Shown one piece after another: positions 1-6,723 of a stretch of 11,816 nucleotides of DNA. The notes under the pieces were generated by a model. It searched no databases. It saw nothing but the letters and a program-made list of their open reading frames with translations, and was not told the DNA's origin. The stretch comes from Gymnopus androsaceus JB14. Lineage: Eukaryota > Basidiomycota > Agaricomycetes > Agaricales > Omphalotaceae. The stretch covers positions 1 to 11,816 of the forward strand of contig ML770284.1 of NCBI GenBank assembly GCA_009733575.1, given 5' to 3'. The translations under genes were made by a program, and so were the position numbers. Position 1 is the first letter of the stretch; each line of letters opens with the position of its first letter.

Positions 1-581
1 GCAAATTCACGGTCAGGCATTAGGAGAGGATCCGCATCTCGGAGTCGACTATAGAGTTGGATCATGGTGGTTAACCATGATGCAGGATCGTCAGCGTCTC
101 TGCAGGAATTACCGATGATCTGCTGTTTAAGGGATATGGCGGCTAGAGAGTTTGTCGGTTCGTATTCGTTCTTCAAGGCGAACCATGCTGAATGAGCCGA
201 TTTGCAGTTATCCACAACGTAGAGTTTCTGAGTCGGGACGGCTTTGACTATGACGGCGAGAGCTTTCTTGTCACCGTCGAGCCACGTCTTGGCTGCTGCT
301 TTGGCTAATGCGACTGCCGCTTCGTTACCACGGGTTTTCCCTTTCACCCAAGTACCTTCCACAAGAACGTCAACTTCCGTGCTTGTCTCGAGGACGGGAA
401 TCACTGGTGGCTTGTAATCCGGGCCATCTATATATTTCCAGTAGTCCGCGGCATCGAGTTCAAGCTCGGATTTCCTGCGGAATTCGTTGTAGTTGTTAGA
501 ACCATCCTCGGTTTCCTTTATAGGGGTAAGCGAGAGTTTCTTCCAATTGCCTTTCTCGGAATCGTCTGTGATTTCGGTCAT
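1..581 (-). CDS. Copia-type Gag polyprotein, N-terminal 193 residues (partial)
   Basis: The frame starts at ATG 581-579 and stays open to the left edge, so the protein is incomplete. It begins MTEITDDSEKGNWKKL. Gag is the nucleocapsid/capsid protein that packages the element RNA into cytoplasmic virus-like particles. Around residues 27-55 is a copia-Gag-like N-terminal pattern (NNYNEF, then AADYWKYIDGP). Around residues 130-150 is the hallmark stretch SAHSAWFALKNEY, followed by LKQQIIGNSC and DPASWLTTMIQLYSRLRD, as in the UBN2/Retrotran_gag_2 families. A zinc knuckle, protease, integrase and RT would be expected further left, outside the window. The start is chosen because it is the first ATG after the leader and the product begins at the usual distance from the W/Y motifs. 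An Agaricomycete protein domesticated from copia Gag is an alternative, but the LTR and primer site immediately upstream argue for an element. Confidence 0.8.
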   Translation of the reverse strand, partial: MTEITDDSEKGNWKKLSLTPIKETEDGSNNYNEFRRKSELELDAADYWKYIDGPDYKPPVIPVLETSTEVDVLVEGTWVKGKTRGNEAAVALAKAAAKTWLDGDKKALAVIVKAVPTQKLYVVDNCKSAHSAWFALKNEYEPTNSLAAISLKQQIIGNSCRDADDPASWLTTMIQLYSRLRDADPLLMPDREF

Positions 582-692
582 AGTTGATGAGGGGAGTTTA
601 GACGAGTTGTATTCTTGGAATGTTTACTAGGTTTGGAATGTTTGACGAGTTCGGTGTACGATATGTGTGTGTGTGCGTAGAATTTTAGAGCA
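582..692 (-). other. Copia 5' leader between primer site and gag
   Basis: About 110 nt of untranslated leader. It contains a short GT/AC microsatellite (663-676) and a duplicated TTGGAATGTTT motif (615-625 and 633-643). No upstream ATG-initiated frame of note is seen. Confidence 0.5.
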
Positions 693-706
693 CGGGGCCC
701 ATAACC
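693..706 (-). promoter_or_regulatory. Copia primer-binding site (initiator tRNA-Met anticodon arm type)
   Basis: Directly after the LTR end the minus strand reads GGTTATGGGCCCCG. Its complement contains GGGCCCATAACC, the anticodon stem-loop (CAT anticodon) of eukaryotic initiator tRNA-Met as I remember it. Priming by a half-tRNA cleaved in the anticodon loop is established for Drosophila copia and yeast Ty5. The host tRNA itself was not available to compare. Confidence 0.7.
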
Positions 707-919
707 TGTTATCGGTAGTGTTATTCAACAAGGTTTATTTGGGTCAACTGGTTCGGAGCAACGAGTGATAAATTAGTTATACAAGGAGGGAAGTTCTAAG
801 GGTATCGTACCTGGTTCGGAGCAACGAGTGATAAAGGGGTCGTTGCTCCGACCCAGGTTAGTAAGTAAATTCTCGATCGAACTACGTCGGCATGGGCACT
901 TGGGCACCATCCGTTAACA
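707..919 (-). repeat. Copia 5' long terminal repeat (213 bp)
   Basis: On the minus strand it starts TGTTAACGG (919-911) and ends CCGATAACA (715-707), an 8-of-9 terminal inverted repeat with TG...CA ends. It is followed at once by a tRNA-Met-type primer site. AAATAAA (740-734) sits near the 3' end as a candidate polyadenylation signal. TATA-like AT-rich sequence lies in the middle (about 765-785). The LTR carries an exact 25-bp direct repeat (748-772 and 811-835) and an inverted copy (840-858). The boundary with the LINE is fixed because LINE-type ORF2 sequence stops at 920. Confidence 0.75.
748..858. repeat. 25-bp direct repeat plus inverted copy inside the LTR
   Basis: CTGGTTCGGAGCAACGAGTG and the next five bases occur identically at 748-772 and 811-835, start-to-start distance 63. 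The second copy can fold with 840-858: arms 809-827 and 840-858 pair at 18 of 19 positions around a 12-nt loop. Confidence 0.85.
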
Positions 920-924
920 CTCAT
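920..924. other. Predicted right copy of the copia 5-bp target site duplication
   Basis: Minus-strand ATGAG immediately precedes the LTR. Copia elements duplicate 5 bp, so ATGAG should recur after the other LTR, beyond base 1. Confidence 0.45.
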
Positions 925-1161
925 CTTTAAAATCAGTTAGGCCACAACTAAGGATAATACCCAGATGTGGTTTAATCCATGGAGAAACTTTATTCTCCCA
1001 GAGCTTCTCTGCTAATTCCCAGATCTCCTTCTGTCCTGGTGCCTGGCATTCAAACAGTATGTGGTCCATGTTCTCTGTGACTCCACAATTTCTGCAGGGA
1101 GCTCTGTTTTCGTAGGTAGGTATAGTCTCCCAGTATTCCCCAACTTTGTAGCCACTATGGG
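920..1161 (-). pseudogene. ORF2 piece 5: terminal CCHC (zf-RVT-like) finger, cut by copia
   Basis: After a frameshift at about 1158-1161 the reading is HSGYKVGEYWETIPTYENR, then CRNCGVTENMDHILFEC. This is a CX2CX7HX4C finger typical of the C-terminus of RNase-H-bearing LINEs. It continues PGQKEIWELAEKLWENK and then LGIILSCGLTDFKDE, where the copia LTR begins. The ORF2 C-terminus beyond DFKDE is therefore missing here and should lie past the copia element. All four finger ligands are intact. Confidence 0.8.
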
Positions 1162-1895
1162 CTCATCCACAGAAAGTTTCGGATTTTCCTGCTGATGTCC
1201 CTGTTGTGCATAGACTTCCATACAGCTCCATCCAATGGTGTCTTACCACATATTCCGACTGCACTAGCTTTGGCTCTGCCAATGCCCATGTTGGTTGCCC
1301 GACGGTCCAGGGCTTTTTGGTAAGCTCTTGTTTTCATCTTTTTCTGCCTTATGAACTTATATGCCAGTGACTGTGTTACTTTGCTCAGCTTGGCACCTGA
1401 TAGTTTCCAGATGTTCTCTACCTCTATGTTCACGGTGTCTGGTGCCTGTTTCAGACGGCCCTCATTAGCAAGTTCATCTGCTTTTTCGTTTCCATCAATA
1501 CCAGCATGACCTTTGACCCAGTGTAGGTTGGTTATTGTTTTCCGTTTACGTAGGCTAGCCATTGTTGCTTTTAGCAGTCCATCATTTTCTACCTCCATGT
1601 ATCCTTTGTTTTCCCATTTTTGGGTGTGTTTTGTGATGCCTTTTACATATGTTCTGGAGTCACTGTGAATGGTGAGTTCTGTTTCCAGGGGCACTGATTC
1701 TGCACTTTCTTTAATGCCAACAATTTCTGCTGATGGACTTGTTTGTTTAAGGTTTTGTGGGAGGCGGATTGCCTTGCTTAGTGATTCATCTTCTGGGCAG
1801 TATACCCCTTCCCCTGCTCTAGCTTCCTCACTGTTCATGTCAGTGCAGGAGCCATCTGAGTAGCGTTCTTTACCTTGCAAGGGGTCAATATCCAC
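1158..1895 (-). pseudogene. ORF2 piece 4: RNase H domain
   Basis: Type I RNase H removes the RNA strand after first-strand synthesis. Counting from the GTG at 1895, all key residues are present: Asp14 (YSDGSC), Glu57 (SAEIVGIKE), Asp79 (IHSDSRT), His130 and Asp140 (KGHAGIDGNEKADELA). The domain is therefore chemically complete, although it cannot be translated from the ORF2 start without passing two frameshifts and a stop. It is followed by a family tail with RDISRKIRNFLWMS, after which TAG 1157-1155 ends the frame. Family sequence resumes in another frame immediately afterward. Confidence 0.85.
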
Positions 1896-2815
1896 CCTTT
1901 CGTTATTGGGGACAGCTGTGCTTTTTCCCCTTCAGTAAAGATTCTGAAGGCATCTGCCAGTGTACCTTTTGTGGTAAGTCTCCAGTCAAATACTTCGCCA
2001 TTTTCAAGTGCTGAGGCATCTAAGCTGTCCGGTTCAGAGTCTTCAGGCTGTTTGACCAGTGGGTTCCATTTTTCAGGGAGGTTGTTAAGTAGTTGTGCTG
2101 CTTTTCCATAACATTTATATAGGCTTCTGCAGTTGGTATTTTCTTGGATCTCTGTGCAGGCAGTGCATCTGCAGTTGTGACGTGGTGTATGCCGGTTAGT
2201 TTGGGAGAGTTTTGAAAAATTTTCTGCCTCACCCACTGTTTTGATGACATGTTCATGTCTCATACACTTAGCTTCTTTGCTGTGGTGCAGACCCCTTTGC
2301 TTTGGTGCTTCCGAGTGCAGCCAGAGGGGCATTTGCCTCATTACTTCTCTTGAAAAGGCTAGACCTTCTAGCCGCACTCCATGTTTTCTTGCAACTGCAA
2401 TCATATTTTGCAGGTCTGGTGGAAGCTTTCTGCGATCTGTCTCCCACGATTGTAGGTACATGTTGATTTTTGTAAATTCATCTATGTTTTCAAATGATTT
2501 GGGTGTGTGATGTGCAATTAGAGCATCTGCTACAAATGTCCATGTAGCTCTTTCCGGAGAGAGATCCAGGTATGATTGTATCCACATTACTGTTATAGCT
2601 TCATTCCGTGCTAGGAGGTCTAGTATTTGCCTCCCCCCATTCAACCTTGGTGCGCCAACTGTCTCTTTATTTATCCGGACATGTTCTTTGCTGTCCCATA
2701 GAAAACATTTTATCCGTTTGGTGAGCTTATGTTCTATGTCTGGCGGCATACCTTGTACCCGTGTTAGATACTGGGTCATGCCACCTACAATCATGGATAT
2801 AATCAGCCGTCTCCC
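1835..2815 (-). pseudogene. ORF2 piece 3: thumb/connector with cysteine cluster
   Basis: This resumes the family sequence one frame over, with GRRLIISMIVGGMTQYLT just after the shift at 2816. It continues through KRIKCFLWDSKEH, LNGGRQILDLLARNEAI and VMWIQSYL, the usual post-RT connector of this LINE type. Further on there is a cysteine cluster (see 2111-2173) and LPEKWNPL. Near the end GWILTP should lead into RNase H, but the frame runs on to a stop at 1837-1835, so a second frameshift lies between about 1865 and 1890. The function of the connector is not established; it probably contacts template or target DNA. Confidence 0.82.
2111..2173 (-). other. Cysteine cluster CxCx2Cx8Cx5C in the ORF2 connector
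   Basis: The translation reads NCRCTACTEIQENTNC then RSLYKC. Five regularly spaced Cys, preceded by a His (HTPRHN), look like a metal-binding finger between RT and RNase H. I recognise the arrangement from related fungal LINEs but know of no assigned function. Confidence 0.6.
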
Positions 2816-5651
2816 TCATTTTGGGTTTGCTCCGCTCCCATCGTGTGAGGGAAGCATCTATCTTTTCAATCACTTTTGTCCAGGGTTCTACTTGGCAAAT
2901 GTTGTTTCCGATTAGAGCACCCAGTGACCGGATAGCCTTGCCTTCTCTGGCCAGCTTAACATGCTCTGGGATTTGGGTGCCATCTAATCCATTTAGGTAA
3001 CGTTTCTGGCGGAGTGCATCCCTGTATTCTCTAGAGCCAATCGGTATAATTTCCGTTTTACCAATGTTGAATCTCGCTCCTGAAGCAAGGCACCATTCAT
3101 CCAATATTATTTGAAGGTCGTCAAAATCATCATCTTTGGAAAGATAAACTGTTGTGTCATCTGCAAAGAATGTTGCAATAAGTCGTTCGAGTTTCCCCGG
3201 AATTTGGTATCCTTTTAAGTCAGATTTTCGCAGTGATTCTGCTAGGGGTTCAATAGCCAAATCAAAAAGCAGACAGGATAAAGGATTGCCTTGGCGAACA
3301 CCTCTGACTACTTGGAAGGGAGTCGAGCTTCTTACACCATTCACATAGAGCCAAGTAAAGGCATCCGAGTACAGTGCTTTGACTGTTGCAATAAATTCTT
3401 CAGGAAGACCATATTTCCTCAGCACTTTCCATAGGTAATCATGCTTAATTTTGTCGTAGGCCTTCTCCTGGTCAAGTGCAATGATTGCACCATCCTGCTC
3501 CGTTGCCTCTGCCAGGTTTATGATAAGTTTGGATAGCCAAATCTGGTTATATATGTGTCTTCCGGGGATGAAGCCAGCTTGTGCTGGGTTAATTAACTCT
3601 GGGGCTGCCCTAGCTAGTTTGATTGTAAGTGCCTTTGTCATGATTTTATAGTCCGTATTCAGCAGAGAGATTGGATGGTAGTTTGCCATTTGAGCCTTAT
3701 CTCCTTTTTTGTATAGAGGGTACATCCAGCTTTCTGAGAATCCTGTGTTAGGCACCATTCCGTTTATTTCAATGTCATTAAATACTATTCTCAATGTCTT
3801 GATAATATTGAAAGCCACCTTCTCATGCGCAACTGCATTGATGTAGCGGGCATGGATAATTTTCCAGATTTCATATGTTAAGCCATTCACACCTGGTGCT
3901 TTGTAATTTGCCGATTTTTTGAGGGCTTCCTCCACATCATCATCCATGAGTCTGTTTTTTGAGTCAGAGTAGTGACAGTTTGACAATTTAATTGTTATTT
4001 TGTCTAGTATTCTTTCCGTGGTGTCATTTCTGGCTTGTTCCTCGGGCTCTATTCTGTCTGATTGTAGGCCTTTGTGGTGTTGGCATAACATATTCGCCAT
4101 GCCTGGCGGATTTGTGATGTACTCTTTTTGGGTTATCTGATGACCGTCAATAGGTGCTGGTTCATTTGGGTCTGCACCCAGAGCAATTTGGGCAGTCCGA
4201 GGGGTGGTGGGTTTTGGCACTTCCAGTCGTCTGAGTAAGTCCCGAGGGGCTTTGGATTTATGCAGGTTTGACCAATATCGAGATATAGTTTCCCCTTGCA
4301 GAGCATATCGGGCTCTTGCCATTGCTTTTGAAGATTTGGTGTGCTTGATTTCTAGGGTAGCTAGAGCTTCCTTGAGAAGTGAGGTTGAGATTGATCTTTC
4401 ATCCTCGGACAGGGTCAGGTCATTGCTAATCAAGGTGATTCTTGCTTCTAGCTCATTTATCTCTTTTACTAGTTTAGGGACCACAATCTTAGCTCTCTGT
4501 CGGGCCAGTTTCACAAAGTCTGCTTTGAATCTGGCCCATATAGATTGTGGGTTGTGATCTGGTGACCTTAGTTCTGCATTCTCGAGGGTTTCTAGTTCCT
4601 TCTCAAGATGTTTCCCTTCAGAGTCTAAGAACTTTTTAATTTCTTTATCGTACATGAGGTAGGGCTGCATCATCCATCTCCCTTTACCTATGGTGGGCGC
4701 ATTTTTGCAGGTGAAGTTTACAGAGACCAGGTCATGGTCCGTTTTCACACCCGGAGTCTCGATTTTCCAGTCAAATGTATTTTCCATGTCAGTAGATTTC
4801 ATGTAAATTCTGTCAAGACGTGAATGTCGGTCCATCTGGCCAGTTTTTTTCTGTGTGTATGTATATTCCAGCTTGTCTGGGTAGGTGTTCCTCCATCCGT
4901 CTACAAGCTGGAGTTTGACTTTAAGGTCATCAAATGCTTCAGTTATTGAGCTTGCATCCCGACGGGCAGGGAGGCGGTCCAATGGCTCTTCTACCATGTT
5001 GAGGTTGCCAAGCATTATGTTTGGCTTCATGATACGTGGGTGTTCCTCGTAAAAGATTTCAATTTTGTTCCAGAATGCCGCGTTTGTTGCGTTATCCTTA
5101 TTTGGGGCATACACTGCTAGAATCGATATTCTTTCCTCATTGTGCCAGTTTGATTCCAGAGACATTGCATGACCTGCCACTATTTCATGTATTTGAATCC
5201 CCATAACATTTGTGAGGTTTCTGTTTAAGACCACTGCTACCCCTGCTGCATTGGATTTGTTGGGTAGGCTGGAGAAGAAGATTTTGAGGTCGGATCCGTG
5301 TACTCTCTCAATTTCAGCACATTTCGCCGCATCCATGTGGGCCTCTCCGATTATCAGTATTCCAATCTTTTTTCTTAGCATCATTGATTTTATGAATGGC
5401 CATTTGTTTTCAGAGTCACCTATATTCTTTGCTCCATGCCTGTTTATATTCAGAGCCGCAATCTTGATAGAAGCCTTGGTTTTTAACCTGCACATCGTTC
5501 TGTTATAAGTCCGGCGAGTCCGATTCCAATTGTTATTGTTGCTCCGTCTGCTATTTGGAGGTCCCATGGGCTGTTGGTTTAGGTTTTGTGTTGGATCCAC
5601 CGGTGGTGGTTGATTTGTTTCCTGTGATGGCTCTGGGCCTGGTGATCTGTT
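2727..5651 (-). pseudogene. ORF2 piece 2: AP-type endonuclease and reverse transcriptase
   Basis: Residue numbers count from the GTG at 5600, although the frame opens at 5651. The endonuclease spans about 45-300: LNIN (51-53), GEAHMD with Glu86, VYAPN (163-167), GNLN (198-201), SRLDRIYM, and TDHDLVSV. The family usually has GDFN at 198-201, so a catalytic Asp is replaced by Asn199. The RT spans about 540-860: motif A LDQEKAYD, motif B RGVRQGNPLSCLLF (Asn772 where Asp is usual), and the catalytic FADD at 812-815 intact. A 60-residue, charged, Lys/Glu-rich linker with coiled-coil character (residues ~330-410) joins the two. After ~2816 the frame leaves the family sequence and ends in an unrelated tail (stop 2729-2727). 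That marks the first frameshift. Confidence 0.88.
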
Positions 5652-6251
5652 TCAAGGAGTTGGACTTTGGTTGTCCGGCACCGTAGGGCTGGGTGGGAAC
5701 CAGAGGGGAGTATCCTCCCGATGCTCTTCCCGAGCAGTTAGACTATGTCTGTCTGTCACCGTTGGACTAGGTAGAAACCAGAGAGGGGTATACTCTCGGA
5801 GCTCTTCATCTGAGCGTGGTGGCATATCATTTATGCGTGGGTGAGCAATTTCATCCCCAGCAATGGTCTCTTCCTCATCACTGTTGAACCCGTCATCAAG
5901 CAGCATGCTGCCATAAGTCCTCCCTCTACCACTACCCCTCGGTTGGTCATAACCGCCAGCCCCGGAGGCGACAGGCACTGGCTCTCGCAACCCAGGGGGT
6001 CCTAAAGCCAAAAACCTATTAGTAAAACCGGAAGTGGGTACAGACGTACCAGGGGAACGAGAGTTAAAGGAAGGAGTGCATACAGCACCATGAGCTATGA
6101 GGGTCCAAATACCCCCGGGTTGCCTCGCTAGGGCGATGGGGTATGGGAGCGGATTTCCAAGATTCGTGTTCACATTCCTCCCAGAGGGACTATTACTAGG
6201 GAATAAGGAGGCCAGGACTGCTGGCGAGTGGATCCCGGTTAAATAACCCCA
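5652..6251 (-). pseudogene. ORF2 piece 1: N-terminal extension ending in TGA
   Basis: This is open from 6251 and stopped by TGA 5654-5652, in exactly the same frame as the endonuclease-RT piece. It has no catalytic motif: it is rich in Pro, Gly and Ser, with an acidic patch (GFNSDEEETIAGDE). At the C-terminal end lies a 26-residue tandem duplication (EELREYTPLWF... then EEHREDTPLWF...). The initiating ATG is missing; GTG at 6173 is simply where NTNLGNPLP begins and is not a convincing eukaryotic start. The stop may have come from CGA by C-to-T change, since the preceding base context allows it, but this is inference. Confidence 0.7.
5661..5816 (-). repeat. Tandem 78-bp (26-codon) duplication in ORF2 N-terminal extension
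   Basis: Two imperfect units with period 78 bp, for example AACCAGAGGGGAGTA at 5698 and AACCAGAGAGGGGTA at 5776. Both encode TPLWF-x-PSPTV-x-D. The frame is preserved. Confidence 0.8.
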
Positions 6252-6252
6252 C

Positions 6253-6281
6253 TACTGCGGTGTAGAATCATCTACACAGTA
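6253..6281. other. Hairpin at the 5' edge of the ORF2 frame
   Basis: TACTG-cgg-TGTAGA-atca-TCTACACAGTA folds into a 6-bp stem plus a 5-bp stem with a 3-nt bulge and a 4-nt loop. It overlaps the TAG (6254-6252) that opens the ORF2 frame. Confidence 0.6.
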
Positions 6282-6723
6282 CTTAACCCCGTTTCCTGTC
6301 CTGCATGCAGTCAGTAAATTTGGCGGGGAAAGCTACGTACCAGGTCTCGGAATGCTTTTCATCTGGAACTGGGCCAGGAGAGCATGCCATTTAGCTTGAG
6401 GGTTTGCGGAGGTGTGAGACTATTCAGGCTCGCTTTTGGGTTCAGGTTGTGTTGGGAGTCAAAATGTTCTTATTTGGGGAGGGGAGGGACAGGTACTACT
6501 TCGTATGTAGTGACAACCAAGTTAGTTGTGATAGTAACGTGGTGACTGGAAAATAGGAAATAAATATAGTAAGGGGGGGAAGGGGAAGGGAAAGGGAGGC
6601 GAAGGAGGATAACGAAAATAAGAAAATGAAATAAATAAAATAAAGGGGGGGAGCAGCACTGTACTATGAGTAGTTCGACGTGATGAGTTGGCAGCGTAGA
6701 TGTAGTGTAGCGGGTAGAGTATA
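6255..6723 (-). other. LINE inter-ORF region
   Basis: There is no credible gene here. On the minus strand it is strongly pyrimidine-rich between 6660 and 6568 (runs of C and T), which on the plus strand is a G-rich/A-rich tract. A 77-codon reading frame across the ORF1 stop (6522-6752) encodes only biased Pro/Phe/Leu runs and is judged spurious. Confidence 0.6.
6573..6599 (+). other. G-quadruplex-type motif (plus strand, antisense to the LINE)
   Basis: Runs of 7, 4, 3 and 3 G separated by 2-3 A satisfy the usual four-run G4 pattern. A further 7-8 G run lies near 6645-6652. The sense RNA would be C-rich; the first-strand cDNA would carry the G runs. Confidence 0.6.

Larger units (their letters stand above)
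1..919 (-). mobile_element. Ty1/copia LTR retrotransposon, 5' portion, cut by the window edge
   Basis: Reading the minus strand from 919 downward, the order is LTR (919-707), primer-binding site (706-693), untranslated leader (to 582) and gag (581 to beyond base 1). This is the canonical 5' organisation of an LTR retrotransposon. The Gag type points to Ty1/copia, but integrase and reverse transcriptase lie outside the window, so the superfamily is assigned from Gag and the primer type only. The LTR termini are short inverted repeats (TGTTAACGG at the start, CCGATAACA at the end). The element sits in the same orientation as the LINE it interrupts. The gag frame is open over all visible codons, so this insertion looks younger than the decayed LINE. 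Confidence 0.82.
920..6251 (-). pseudogene. LINE ORF2: endonuclease, reverse transcriptase, RNase H, CCHC finger (broken)
   Basis: ORF2 nicks the target DNA, reverse-transcribes the element RNA at the nick and degrades the RNA strand. The frame is open from 6251 (after TAG 6254-6252). It is then broken by an in-frame TGA (5654-5652) and by frameshifts at about 2816, 1865-1890 and 1158-1161, and is finally cut at 920 by the copia LTR. Domain order is N-terminal extension, AP-type endonuclease, RT, connector with a Cys cluster, RNase H and CCHC finger. No ATG occurs in the first 115 codons of the open frame (first at 5906), so the original start is unclear. Reading all pieces in sequence gives one continuous family-like protein, so this is decay of a single gene, not several genes. 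It cannot make an active protein as it stands. Confidence 0.88.

Noticed and set aside
663..676. GT microsatellite as a regulatory element
   Set aside because: Too short (about six units) to claim more than slippage in the copia leader.
1835..2815. Separate gene encoding a Cys-rich protein between RT and RNase H
   Set aside because: The sequence continues the LINE ORF2 family connector across a frameshift on each side, so it is a fragment of one broken gene.
4204..5508. Plus-strand frames of about 100 residues within the ORF2 region
   Set aside because: Antisense shadows of the endonuclease-RT; hydrophobic stretches are complements of its Lys/Glu-rich segments.
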